A program made the translations under genes and the position numbers. 64,000 bases of DNA, from positions 2,767,501 to 2,831,500 of the forward strand of contig NZ_CP019602.1 of the NCBI RefSeq assembly GCF_001661675.2, given 5' to 3'. The notes under the pieces were generated by a model that made no database searches, had not been told where the DNA came from, and saw nothing but the letters and a program-made list of their open reading frames with translations. Below are positions 43,005 to 51,115 of the stretch, piece after piece; position 1 is the stretch's first letter; each line of letters starts with the position of its first letter. The DNA is from Croceicoccus marinus. Lineage in GTDB: Bacteria; Pseudomonadota; Alphaproteobacteria; Sphingomonadales; Sphingomonadaceae.

Positions 43005-44045
43005 TCAGATCAGCCCGGCCAGCGGGCTCGACGGATCGGCATAGCGGCGCTGCGCCATGCGCCCCGCCAGATAGGCCGAGCGGCCGGCCTCGACCGACAG
43101 CTTCATGGCGCGGGCCATCAGGATAGGGTCCTTCGCCTCGGCAATCGCGGTGTTCATCAATACGCCGTCGCAGCCCAGTTCCATGGCGACTGCCGCATCC
43201 GACGCCGTGCCGACGCCCGCATCGACCAGCACGGGGACGCTCGCCCCCTCGACGATCAGGCGGATCGTAACGCGGTTCTGGATGCCCAGCCCCGACCCGA
43301 TCGGAGCGCCCAGCGGCATCACCGCCACCGCGCCCGCGTCTTCAAGCTGCTTCGCCGCAATCGGATCGTCGGTGCAATAGACCATCGGCAGGAAGCCTTC
43401 CTTCGCCAGCACCTCGGTCGCCTTCAGCGTTTCGCGCATGTCGGGATAAAGCGTCTTCGCCTCGCCCAGCACTTCCAGCTTGACGAGGTCCCAGCCGCCA
43501 GCCTCGCGCGCCAGGCGCAGCGTGCGGATCGCGTCGTCCGCCGTGAAGCAGCCCGCGGTATTGGGCAGATAGGTGGTCTTTTTCGGGTCGATGAAATCGG
43601 TCAGCATCGGCGCCTTGGGGTCCGACACGTTGACGCGGCGCACCGCGACGGTGACGATCTCGGCCCCGCTCGCTTCCAGCGCGGCGGCGTTCTGGGCAAA
43701 GTCCTTGTACTTGCCCGTGCCCACGATCAGCCGCGAACGGAACGTGCGGCCCGCCACGGTCCAGCTGTCGTCCGCCGTCACGGCGTCCTGCCGATCGCGA
43801 CCGCCCGGATGGTCGCCGCCGCCTACGAAGTGGACGATTTCCAACTCGTCCCCTTCGTGCAGGGTCACGGTTTCCAGCGTCGTTCGGGGGATGACATGGC
43901 GATTGCACTCGACCGCGACCTTCGCGGGGTCGAGTTCCAGCATGCGGGCCAGATGCGCGATGCTGGTGTTTTCGGGCACGCGGCGGGTTTCCCCGTTCAC
44001 CGTGATCGCGATCATGTTCGTGTTCGGAGCCATGCAAGGCGACAT
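43005..44045 (-). CDS. thiG: Fused sulfur carrier ThiS / thiazole synthase ThiG
   Basis: A bifunctional 346-residue protein for the thiazole half of thiamine. Residues 11-77 are ThiS ('[18 protein letters not shown]' to '[10 protein letters not shown]'), with the di-glycine at 75-77 now internal. A 15-residue linker leads to ThiG (about 92-346): '[18 protein letters not shown]', '[17 protein letters not shown]', '[16 protein letters not shown]' with the Schiff-base Lys, and '[14 protein letters not shown]', then '[19 protein letters not shown]'. The fusion is known in alphaproteobacteria. The start may be ATG 44033 or 44015. No thiO, thiF or thiE lies nearby. Confidence 0.93.
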   Translation of the reverse strand: MSPCMAPNTNMIAITVNGETRRVPENTSIAHLARMLELDPAKVAVECNRHVIPRTTLETVTLHEGDELEIVHFVGGGDHPGGRDRQDAVTADDSWTVAGRTFRSRLIVGTGKYKDFAQNAAALEASGAEIVTVAVRRVNVSDPKAPMLTDFIDPKKTTYLPNTAGCFTADDAIRTLRLAREAGGWDLVKLEVLGEAKTLYPDMRETLKATEVLAKEGFLPMVYCTDDPIAAKQLEDAGAVAVMPLGAPIGSGLGIQNRVTIRLIVEGASVPVLVDAGVGTASDAAVAMELGCDGVLMNTAIAEAKDPILMARAMKLSVEAGRSAYLAGRMAQRRYADPSSPLAGLI

Positions 44046-44093
44046 AGCGCCACCGGGCCGCAGTTCAAGGGAAACGGCGCCAGGACGAAGCGA

Positions 44094-44516
44094 TCAGCGC
44101 GCCGAGGAACAGGCCCTGATGTTCAGCACATGGCCTGCCGCCAGCACCGCGACGCCCGCGATGGTCAGCGCTGCCTCCATCACGCCGTGCGGCCCGGCCA
44201 CGGCCAGCGTCATCAGCCCGATGCCGACGGCGCCTAGCACCAGCGGCCAGACATGCCCATGCCGCATTGCGCCAAGCCCGATGGTCAGCGCGCCGACGAC
44301 GATCGCGGCGACAAGGCCGTATTCATGGATTTCCGGCGCCATCAGCCACGGCCCGCCGACGCCCAGCCCGCCAAGGCCCAGCAGCCCCACCAGCGCCAGC
44401 CCCGCCACGCAATGCACCGCGCAGGCACCCGAAAGCACGATGCCCACCCGGTCGAGCCGGGAACGCGTGCTTCGGTCCGCCACCGAATGCGAGCAGGAAG
44501 AGTGCGAGGACTTCAT
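44094..44516 (-). CDS. MerC-family membrane protein
   Basis: A 140-residue protein with four predicted membrane spans. The N-terminus is Ser/His/Cys-rich ('MKSSHSSCSHS'). The MerC signature is 'GIVLSGACAVHCVAGLALV' with the C-x3-HC metal-binding pair in the first span. Members import or bind mercury, but stand-alone chromosomal MerC-like proteins often relate to zinc. A Zur-box-like sequence lies just upstream, which would fit zinc control. It is divergent from the heme A synthase gene. Confidence 0.85.
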   Translation of the reverse strand: MKSSHSSCSHSVADRSTRSRLDRVGIVLSGACAVHCVAGLALVGLLGLGGLGVGGPWLMAPEIHEYGLVAAIVVGALTIGLGAMRHGHVWPLVLGAVGIGLMTLAVAGPHGVMEAALTIAGVAVLAAGHVLNIRACSSAR

Positions 44517-44525
44517 GATGCTGCA

Positions 44526-44540
44526 TGATATAATGTAACA
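44526..44540. promoter_or_regulatory. Zur-box-like sequence upstream of the MerC-like gene
   Basis: TGATATAATGTAACA on the plus strand (TGTTACATTATATCA on the minus strand) agrees at 13 of 15 positions with the zinc-uptake-regulator pattern TGTTATAnTATAACA, counting the central n as a match. It lies 10-24 bases upstream of the chosen MerC start and about 50 bases upstream of the heme A synthase start. Assignment by eye. Confidence 0.45.
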
Positions 44541-44590
44541 TGCCCTTGAAGGCAACGGCTGATGGCAGCCACTTGCCAATTCCCGCAATT

Positions 44591-45721
44591 ATGGCAAAGC
44601 ACACCGCCGTGAGACCCTTGAACGACGGCATTCCCCTCGAAGTGGTGGCGAATTACGGCCCCGCTCGGCCCAACGCGATCGCGCGCTGGCTCTATTTCGT
44701 TGCGGCCCTGGTGGTCATGATGGTGCTGGTGGGCGGTATCACCCGGCTGACCGAATCGGGGCTTTCGATCACCGAATGGAAACCGGTGACCGGTACCCTC
44801 CCTCCCTTCAGCGAACAGGCGTGGCAGGCCGAATTCGACGCCTATCGCCAGATCCCCGAATATACGCAGGTCAACGGACCCGCCGGGATGACGCTGGCGC
44901 AATACAAGTTCATCTACTTCTGGGAATGGCTCCACCGCCTGTTGGGCCGGGTGATCGGACTTGCCTTCGCCGTGCCGCTGGTGCTGTACTGGATTCGCGG
45001 CGCAATCCCGATCGGATACAAGCCCCGCCTGCTGGCGCTGCTGGCGCTGGGCGCGATGCAGGGGGTGTTCGGCTGGCTGATGGTCAGCTCGGGCGTGGGC
45101 GCAGAAGCCCAGGAACTGGGGCGGACGGATGTCAGCCATTACTGGCTGTCGATCCATCTGATGACGGCGTTCTTCACGCTGGGCGGGCTGGTCTGGACGG
45201 CGCTGGATCTGACCAATCACGCGCAGGGACAACCGCGAGCCGGGCTGCGCGGCTTCCCGATCGTTGTGCTGCTCGTGGTGGCGCTGCAATTGCTGTATGG
45301 CGCGTGGATGGCCGGGCTGAACGCCGGCTATGTGGCGGGCGGAGGCTGGCTGAACAGCTGGCCGCTGATGCAGGGTTCGTTCTTTCCCGATGGCGTCGAT
45401 TGGTCGCGGGGTGCGTGGCACGCGTTCACGGCGGATCCGTTCATGGTGCATTTCATCCATCGCTGGTGGGCCTGGATCACCGTCGGCTTCCTGATCGTGA
45501 TGGCGCGCAAACTGCGCGCGACGCAGCGACCGATCTCGGTCGCGATACATTTGGTGTTCGGCGTCCAGATCCTGCTGGGCATCGCCACGGTTTGGAGCGG
45601 CGTTGCGCTGTGGATCGCGGTAGCGCACCAGCTGTTCGGCGCGCTGCTGGTGTGCGTGACCGTGTGGGGCGCACATGCCATGGGCTACCGCGACCGCATG
45701 CCGGGAAGCGCATTGCGCTGA
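44591..45721 (+). CDS. ctaA: Heme A synthase (COX15/CtaA)
   Basis: A 376-residue integral membrane enzyme that oxidises the C8 methyl of heme O to make heme A for aa3-type oxidases. There are eight predicted membrane segments. Histidine ligands lie in 'FWEWLHRLLGRVIGL', 'HYWLSIHLMTAFFTLGGL', 'VHFIHRWWAWITVG' and 'IAVAHQLFGALL'. 'VGGITRLTESGLSITEWKPV' near residue 40 is the family signature. ATG 44591 is chosen over an upstream ATG at 44540, which overlaps the regulatory site. ctaB and the oxidase genes are not in the window. Confidence 0.96.
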   Translation: MAKHTAVRPLNDGIPLEVVANYGPARPNAIARWLYFVAALVVMMVLVGGITRLTESGLSITEWKPVTGTLPPFSEQAWQAEFDAYRQIPEYTQVNGPAGMTLAQYKFIYFWEWLHRLLGRVIGLAFAVPLVLYWIRGAIPIGYKPRLLALLALGAMQGVFGWLMVSSGVGAEAQELGRTDVSHYWLSIHLMTAFFTLGGLVWTALDLTNHAQGQPRAGLRGFPIVVLLVVALQLLYGAWMAGLNAGYVAGGGWLNSWPLMQGSFFPDGVDWSRGAWHAFTADPFMVHFIHRWWAWITVGFLIVMARKLRATQRPISVAIHLVFGVQILLGIATVWSGVALWIAVAHQLFGALLVCVTVWGAHAMGYRDRMPGSALR

Positions 45722-46046
45722 CGGAATCCGGGCGGCGCGCTGATCCGATGTCCGTTCGATGACGAAGATGCTGCCGGCATAGCAGCAGTTGCCGGAGGAG
45801 AGCTGATCGCCTGCGCCGTTCGACCTTTAGGGCATCCCGATCGGCTGGGCGGAACCCATACCGCCCTATCAAGGGCCGTCGATTTTTCCCGGCATCCGAC
45901 CTGATCGGCAAGGCAATGGGCGAATGTTCATCACGGGCTGAAATTCGTCGTGAAATCCCCTCGGGCTGCCGAGTGTTCAGCCTTTGTGAACCATGACTCG
46001 CTATCGACGGCGGCGGATCGTATCACTCCTTGGGACCTAACACTGC
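45722..46046. other. Gap without a recognised gene
   Basis: 325 bases between heme A synthase and a small membrane protein gene. It contains a hairpin GGGCGG/CCGCCC (45846-45865) that could end the upstream transcript, with a T-run only about 25 bases later. A short dyad GTTCA/TGAAC (45975-45991) lies near the next gene. No open frame with native codon use was found. Confidence 0.5.
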
Positions 46047-46259
46047 ATGTATGAACAGCACGCGCGTGCGCTTCGTTACCTCGCCTGGCTTGCCGCGGGG
46101 CTTTTCCCCGTCGGCATCATCATCGAAACGCTGAAGCAGGGGATGAGCGAGCCATGGACGATCTATGCGCTGCTGGGCCTGATCACCGTGCTGTGCCTTG
46201 CGAACTGCCATGCCGACTGGCGCGCCGGCAGGGGTCTGGCGGGACCACCGCGCGGCTAG
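46047..46259 (+). CDS. Putative small membrane protein, 70 aa
   Basis: A 70-residue frame with two predicted membrane segments (about residues 10-28 'YLAWLAAGLFPVGIIIET' and 38-54 'TIYALLGLITVLCLANC') and a basic tail 'HADWRAGRGLAG'. No family is recognised. The AT-G start follows a weak ribosome binding region. Coding potential is plausible because of the clean two-helix design, but a chance frame is possible. It stands alone 167 bases upstream of rplM. Confidence 0.45.
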   Translation: MYEQHARALRYLAWLAAGLFPVGIIIETLKQGMSEPWTIYALLGLITVLCLANCHADWRAGRGLAGPPRG

Positions 46260-46426
46260 CAAATTAGCCGCCAGAGGCTTTGCGGTATTATTTTACCTCT
46301 CTGCAATCGCCCGGTTTCGCTTGACTTCAGGCGCCCGAACGGCAAAAGCGCGGCCACTTCGCGCCGACGCCGAATCGTTTCGGGCTGCGCGGTGCACTGA
46401 CAATTCAACCAAAGGAACTGAAAGCC

Positions 46427-46906
46427 ATGAAGGCGCTCAGCACCCAGACCCGGTCGATCAAGCCGGCCGAGGTCGAGAAGAAATGGCATATCATCGATGC
46501 CGAAGGCCTGGTGGTCGGCCGTGTTGCCACCATCATCGCCAACATCCTGCGCGGCAAGCACAAGCCTAGCTTCACCCCGCATGTCGATTGCGGCGATCAC
46601 GTGATCGTCATCAATGCGGACAAGGTGCGCTTTACCGGCAACAAGCTGCAGGACAAGCGTTACTACAAGCACACCGGCTATGCCGGCGGCATCAAGGAAA
46701 CCAGCCCCGCCAAGGTGCTGGAAGGCCGTTTCCCGGAACGCGTCCTTGAAAAGGCTGTCGAGCGCATGATCCCGCGCGGTCCGCTGGGCCGTCAGCAGAT
46801 GAAGGCGCTGCACCTCTATGCCGGTACCGAGCATCCGCATGACGGGCAGCAGCCCGAAGTGCTCGATATCGCCGCCCGCAATCGCAAGAACAAGGTTAGC
46901 GCGTGA
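46427..46906 (+). CDS. rplM: 50S ribosomal protein L13
   Basis: A 159-residue L13 with the full signature: '[20 protein letters not shown]', '[20 protein letters not shown]', '[20 protein letters not shown]' and 'MLPRGPLGR'-type text as '[20 protein letters not shown]'. It is preceded by AAGGA at a suitable distance. Its stop overlaps the rpsI start (TGATG), the standard rplM-rpsI operon. Confidence 0.99.
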   Translation: MKALSTQTRSIKPAEVEKKWHIIDAEGLVVGRVATIIANILRGKHKPSFTPHVDCGDHVIVINADKVRFTGNKLQDKRYYKHTGYAGGIKETSPAKVLEGRFPERVLEKAVERMIPRGPLGRQQMKALHLYAGTEHPHDGQQPEVLDIAARNRKNKVSA

Positions 46907-47421
46907 TGTCCGAGAACGAAGTGAAAGACCTGTCGGATCTCAAGGATCTGACCGACAACGCCGATCTGGCTGAAACCGAACAGCAGGCTCCTGCCGCTCC
47001 CACCATGCCGCTGCGCGACAAGGAAGTGGACAAGCAGGGCCGCGCCTATGCCACCGGTCGCCGCAAGGACGCCGTCGCTCGCGTCTGGCTGAAGCCCGGC
47101 AGCGGCAAGATCACCATCAACGGCCGCGACCAGGAAGTGTATTTCGCACGTCCCACGCTGCGCCTGGTGATCAACCAGCCGTTCGACGTGACCGAGCGTA
47201 ATGGCCAGTACGACATCATCGCCACCGTCAAGGGCGGCGGACTGTCGGGCCAGGCCGGCGCCGTGAAGCACGGCATTTCGCAGGCGCTCTCGCGCTTCGA
47301 ACCGGCGCTGCGCGGTGCGATCAAGGCTGAAGGCTTCCTCACCCGCGACAGCCGCGTGGTGGAGCGCAAGAAGTACGGCCGTGCCAAGGCACGCCGCAGC
47401 TTCCAGTTCAGCAAGCGCTGA
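46906..47421 (+). CDS. rpsI: 30S ribosomal protein S9
   Basis: A 171-residue S9. The C-terminal core '[18 protein letters not shown]', '[19 protein letters not shown]', '[19 protein letters not shown]' and terminal 'FQFSKR' is intact. The N-terminal extension of about 40 acidic residues is typical of alphaproteobacteria. I take ATG 46906 as start because it overlaps the rplM stop; a GTG one codon earlier is also in frame. A strong terminator follows 33 bases after the stop. Confidence 0.99.
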   Translation: MSENEVKDLSDLKDLTDNADLAETEQQAPAAPTMPLRDKEVDKQGRAYATGRRKDAVARVWLKPGSGKITINGRDQEVYFARPTLRLVINQPFDVTERNGQYDIIATVKGGGLSGQAGAVKHGISQALSRFEPALRGAIKAEGFLTRDSRVVERKKYGRAKARRSFQFSKR

Positions 47422-47454
47422 TACCGGCACACCATCCGGCCTTCGGCCAGACGG

Positions 47455-47487
47455 AAAGGGCGGCACCCGGTCGGGGCCGCCCTTTTT
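47455..47487 (+). terminator. Rho-independent terminator of rplM-rpsI
   Basis: AAAGGGCGGC (47455-47464) pairs with GCCGCCCTTT (47476-47485) to give a 10-bp GC-rich stem with an 11-base loop, and a T-run continues to 47487. It lies 33 bases after the rpsI stop on the plus strand. Confidence 0.93.
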
Positions 47488-47545
47488 CGTTGGCCGCTGT
47501 CTTTTCGTTGGCCAGATCTTGTTCGCCGCACCCTGGCGCGGCGCC

Positions 47546-48427
47546 CTAATGCACCGGCGGGTCTTCCGCCGGCACGCGCCCGACCGGCGCCACCGGCTCA
47601 TCGGGCCTGCGCGGCGGCATGGCGTCCTCCGGCACTTCGTCGATCTGCATGTCGCGAGTGGACACCTGCTCCAGGTTGCGGACGACGACATCAATCGTCT
47701 CTCCGTCCCAATGCAGCTCGTTGAAGCTGGGCGGAGTCGAACGCACCCGCTGCGACAGCGTGCCGGCCCCGATCATGCGGACGGAGCCATTGGGCGTCTC
47801 GGCAATCATGTCGAACGCGTCGTGCACATGCCCCGATAGCACGGCGACCACCTTGCGCTTCGCCAGTTCGGCCAGCGCATTGTCCCCGCCCCTGGTCAGC
47901 GCCTTGCCGCGCGTCCCTGCCTCTACCAGCGGGTGATGGCAGGCGACCACGATTTTTCGGTCGCTCGGCAATTCATCGACCGCCTTCAGCGTCTTGGCCA
48001 GCTGGTGATCGGTGACGAAACCATAGCTCCACGGCCAGCGCGGCTGCGCCCGCGGCGCGGTATTCAGCGAGACGATGGCAAGCCCCGGCAAGTCGATCTC
48101 CGCCTCGACCTTGTCCTGCATGCCGCGGAAACGCTTGTACGGATTGGTGAAACGCTCGAACAGGTTGAAATAGGGCATGTCGTGATTGCCCACCTCGACC
48201 GTTACCGGAACGTCGAGCGAATTGATCCAAGCCGTCGCGGCATCGAATTCCCGGTGCCGCGCCCGCATGGTCAGGTCGCCGGTGATCGCGACCGCGTCGG
48301 GCTTCAATCGCGCGACTTCCGCCTTGGCCCAGTCGATCGCGTCCTGGTCGACCAATCCGAAGTGAATGTCCGAGAAATGGAAGATCAGCTTGCCTGTCCG
48401 GTCGGCGGGGCCTTTCATGCCGGCCAT
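47546..48427 (-). CDS. Metallophosphoesterase
   Basis: A 293-residue calcineurin-like phosphoesterase. All five metal-binding blocks are present: 'FHFSDIHFG' (D-x-H), 'AITGDLTMR' (GD), 'EVGNHDMPYF' (GNHD), 'VVACHHPLVE' and 'VLSGHVHDAF' (GHxH). It is cytosolic, with no signal peptide. The ATG at 48427 overlaps the stop of the upstream lipid kinase (TGATG), so the two are translated together. Lipid or nucleotide phosphodiester substrates are possible; none can be assigned. The C-terminal 25 residues are proline-rich. Confidence 0.92.
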   Translation of the reverse strand: MAGMKGPADRTGKLIFHFSDIHFGLVDQDAIDWAKAEVARLKPDAVAITGDLTMRARHREFDAATAWINSLDVPVTVEVGNHDMPYFNLFERFTNPYKRFRGMQDKVEAEIDLPGLAIVSLNTAPRAQPRWPWSYGFVTDHQLAKTLKAVDELPSDRKIVVACHHPLVEAGTRGKALTRGGDNALAELAKRKVVAVLSGHVHDAFDMIAETPNGSVRMIGAGTLSQRVRSTPPSFNELHWDGETIDVVVRNLEQVSTRDMQIDEVPEDAMPPRRPDEPVAPVGRVPAEDPPVH

Positions 48428-49278
48428 CAACCCTCCCCCGTGGCGATCAGATCGACCCCGCATTCGTCCAGCGCCAGATTGACGGATGCGCCGCTCTCGA
48501 CCGCTTCGCCGTCGACCAGCAGCGGGATGTCGGTGCCATCGGCGCTTTCAATTCTCATCGTCGTGTAATTCCCCAGATCGTCATGCGGCCCGTCGCGGAA
48601 ATTGCGGCGCAGGATGGCCAGCCCCTGCTTGGCATATTCGACCATCCCCTCGGCATGATAGGCCTTGATCGAGAAATCCCCGCGTTCCGGCGTCACCATC
48701 AACAACGGATAGCCCTCTGCGCGTCCCGCCACCGGATCGGTGCAGCGTACGGGCACGCCTTCGGTCGATTCGTTCATGGCGGCCACGGTTTCCTCGACCA
48801 CGGAGGCCAGCTTGAGCTCGCGCATAGCCTCGCGCACATCGCCCCAGGCGGTCGCAGGGCCGACCAGCAGGCCCGCCAGCGCGATATGATCGTCGCAGCG
48901 GACCGCGGACAGCCTGACCCGCCGAGCATCGCCGCGCACGACCGACTGCACGATCTCCTCGCTCGACCGCGGGCCGTGGAGGCGCAGCGACAGCAGGTTC
49001 ATCGTGCCGCCCGGCAGGACCAGCACCGCTCCGCTCCACCCCTTGAGCGCATCGACCAGCGCGTTGATCGTGCCGTCGCCCGCGAACACCGCGATCAATG
49101 TCAGCCCGGCCGCGTCCAGTTCTGCGGGCGTAGGCAGGCTTTCCTTGGGGAACGCGATGCGCCGCGTCAGGCACAGCCCGGCGCTCTGGCAATGGTGAGA
49201 CAGCGCCTCTAGCGCGTCGTCGTCGTTGCTTCCGCTGGACGGATTGGCGACCAGCCAGACATCTTGTGTATCTATCAT
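48427..49278 (-). CDS. Diacylglycerol kinase family lipid kinase
   Basis: A 283-residue member of the DAGK catalytic-domain family. The nucleotide-binding region shows 'LVANPSSGSND', 'LIAVFAGDGTINALVDAL' (the GGDGT-like motif reads AGDGT) and 'LVLPGGTMNLLSLRL' (PGGTxN). Residues 200-283 form the C-terminal beta-domain with 'PLLVDGEAVESGASV'. It phosphorylates diacylglycerol or a sphingoid-like lipid; sphingolipid metabolism in this bacterial group makes the latter worth noting as inference. Coupled to the downstream phosphoesterase by a TGATG overlap. Confidence 0.87.
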   Translation of the reverse strand: MIDTQDVWLVANPSSGSNDDDALEALSHHCQSAGLCLTRRIAFPKESLPTPAELDAAGLTLIAVFAGDGTINALVDALKGWSGAVLVLPGGTMNLLSLRLHGPRSSEEIVQSVVRGDARRVRLSAVRCDDHIALAGLLVGPATAWGDVREAMRELKLASVVEETVAAMNESTEGVPVRCTDPVAGRAEGYPLLMVTPERGDFSIKAYHAEGMVEYAKQGLAILRRNFRDGPHDDLGNYTTMRIESADGTDIPLLVDGEAVESGASVNLALDECGVDLIATGEG

Positions 49279-49340
49279 GCCTTCTAATCGCGGGAACGAC
49301 CCTGCCGGTTCCCGGCTGGCCCGCTTCCGTGCTGCCGGCA

Positions 49341-49619
49341 TCACACGCGGCGCGTGATGATCAGCCACGCGGCCAGCGCATTGGCGATCGTATAGCCCAG
49401 ATAGGCAAGTGCCGCCCCCGTCCCGCCTGATCCGTCGCTGTTGTACGAAATCAGCATCGCGGCGGTCAGCAGCAGATATTCGACAACCAGCCCGAAGCGC
49501 CCGCCCAGCATGTGCACGAACCACGGCATCTGGCCCAGCAGCGGGTGGCCGCTTTCCAGCACCGCCTTGTGCAGCGTGAAATTGCCGACACCCAGCAGGA
49601 AGAGAAGGAACAGGGCCAC
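49341..49619 (-). CDS. Hypothetical membrane protein, 92 aa
   Basis: A 92-residue protein with three predicted membrane segments ('MALFLLFLLGVGNFTL', 'GLVVEYLLLTAAMLISYNSD' and 'AYLGYTIANALAAWLIITRR'). 'GHPLLGQMPWFVHMLGGRFG' lies between the first two. No family is recognised. It is 62 bases upstream of the lipid kinase gene on the same strand and could share its transcript. Confidence 0.7.
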   Translation of the reverse strand: MALFLLFLLGVGNFTLHKAVLESGHPLLGQMPWFVHMLGGRFGLVVEYLLLTAAMLISYNSDGSGGTGAALAYLGYTIANALAAWLIITRRV

Positions 49620-49888
49620 GTGCGACGCTTAACGCGAGGTCTTCGGCAAGGGAAGCGAGCTTGAGACTCGTGTCAATCCGGCTTTGCGAATCTTCCGCGC
49701 TGTCATGCCTCCGTAAAACTTCATGTCGTTCGCCGGTCGCCATGTGCCGTTCGTGGCGGCCAAATGCCATTGGCAGACCCCTCGCGCCGCTTGGCAGAGC
49801 GATTGCGGCAGGACGCGCAAAGCACCGCTACCAATAATGACGAGGCACCGGAGAGCACCGGAGAGCCGCAGTAGAGAAGGAGAGACCC

Positions 49889-50191
49889 ATGAAGAAGCTG
49901 ATGATCATGGCTGCACTGCCGGTTCTCGCCATGGCCGCCCCGCAGGCTGCAATGGCCGAGACATCGAAGAGCGCCGAAGTGTCCTATGCAGGACTCGATC
50001 TGACCACCGAAGCCGGTCAGAAGGAATTCAAGAGCCGCATCGCGCGCGCCGTGAACAAGGTGTGCACCGACAGCCAGGGCGTGCGCGGCGCTGTCGAAGC
50101 CAGCAAGCGTTCGGCCTGCAAGAAATCCGCGATGCGGCACAGCGAACAGCAATACGCCGCTGTAGTGAGCCAAGCCCGATACGGCGGCTGA
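49889..50191 (+). CDS. UrcA family protein
   Basis: A 100-residue exported protein. The signal peptide ends near 'QAAMAE' (residue 23). The UrcA pattern follows: 'VSYAGLDLTTEAGQKEFKSR', then 'ARAVNKVCTDS' and 'SACKKSAM', with two cysteines likely disulfide-bonded. UrcA-type proteins are common in Sphingomonadales and Caulobacterales, and their function is unclear. The RBS GAAGGAGAG lies a few bases upstream. A terminator follows. It is a single-gene unit. Confidence 0.9.
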   Translation: MKKLMIMAALPVLAMAAPQAAMAETSKSAEVSYAGLDLTTEAGQKEFKSRIARAVNKVCTDSQGVRGAVEASKRSACKKSAMRHSEQQYAAVVSQARYGG

Positions 50192-50283
50192 TCCCGAGCC
50201 GTCTGTAAATAGCCGGTCCGGACCAGTCCCCCGGGCCGGCTATGCCTTCCGCCCAGGGCGGACAAGAAATGACTTTTCCCCTG

Positions 50284-50311
50284 GGCCGGCCATAGTGCCG
50301 GCCACTTTTTT
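50284..50311 (+). terminator. Rho-independent terminator after the UrcA gene
   Basis: GGCCGGC (50284-50290) pairs with GCCGGCC (50297-50303) around a 6-base loop, and TTTTTT runs to 50311. A weaker inverted repeat, ATAGCCGG/CCGGCTAT, lies just before it at 50209-50243. Confidence 0.88.
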
Positions 50312-50342
50312 GGTTGCAGCGGGAAGACCGGCGATACTGGCC

Positions 50343-51113
50343 TCAGCGGCCCGCCATCGCCTTGACCGATTTCAGATAGGTGCGCCCGATCCGCACCGGG
50401 TCCTTGCCGCCCAGTTCTGCAGACCACACGCCGAGACCGTCATGGCGCAGCCCGGTGATCGTATCGCGCCGCAATATGGTCGAACGGTGCACGCGGATGA
50501 ACTTTTCGGGATCCAGCCGCTGTTCGAGCGAGGTGATCGTCTCGAGCAGCAAATGGCTGCCGCCGGGAACGTGCAGGCGCACATAGTCGCGCTCGGCATC
50601 GATGCGGCTGACTTCCTCGGCACCGACGCGCAGCAGTTCCGAACGATGCGGCACCCAGAATTCCGAAATCCACGCCGCCTTGCCTTCCTCGCGACCTGAG
50701 GCCGTTCCGTTGCCGCGCCGGGCCAGCGCGCGGCCGATGGCGCGCTCCAGCCGGTCCTGCGCGACCGGTTTCAGCACATAGTCAACCGCATCAAGGTCGA
50801 ACGCCTCGACCGCGAAGCTGTCATGCGCGGTGACGAACACCACCGCGGGCCGCTCGGCGGGATCCGCGACGACATCGGCGATGCGCCGCGCGACCGACAA
50901 GCCGTCGGCTTCGGGCATCGTCATGTCCAGCAGCACCAGTTCAGGCCTGAGCGCGTCGATCATGCGCAGCGCCGCCGCCCCGTCGCCCGCCGTCCCGACG
51001 ATGCGCAGGCAGTCTAGCCGCGAGCAGATCACCTGCATGCGCTCGACCGCCAGCGGCTCGTCGTCGACGATCAACGTTGACAGGACCTGTGCGTCGCGCG
51101 ACCCCTCGGCCAT
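50343..51113 (-). CDS. LytTR family response regulator
   Basis: A 256-residue regulator. The receiver domain carries 'LIVDDEPLAVERM', phosphoacceptor Asp in 'LVLLDMTMPEADG', 'VFVTAHDSFAVEAFDLDAVD' and the Lys in 'YVLKPVAQDRL'. A short charged linker precedes the LytTR domain ('IDAERDYVRLHVPGG', 'KFIRVHRSTILRRDTI'). It starts two bases after the kinase gene stop, and the two form a pair. It is paralogous to the regulator at 15.9-16.7 kb. Targets are unknown. Confidence 0.93.
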   Translation of the reverse strand: MAEGSRDAQVLSTLIVDDEPLAVERMQVICSRLDCLRIVGTAGDGAAALRMIDALRPELVLLDMTMPEADGLSVARRIADVVADPAERPAVVFVTAHDSFAVEAFDLDAVDYVLKPVAQDRLERAIGRALARRGNGTASGREEGKAAWISEFWVPHRSELLRVGAEEVSRIDAERDYVRLHVPGGSHLLLETITSLEQRLDPEKFIRVHRSTILRRDTITGLRHDGLGVWSAELGGKDPVRIGRTYLKSVKAMAGR

Positions 51114-51115
51114 TG

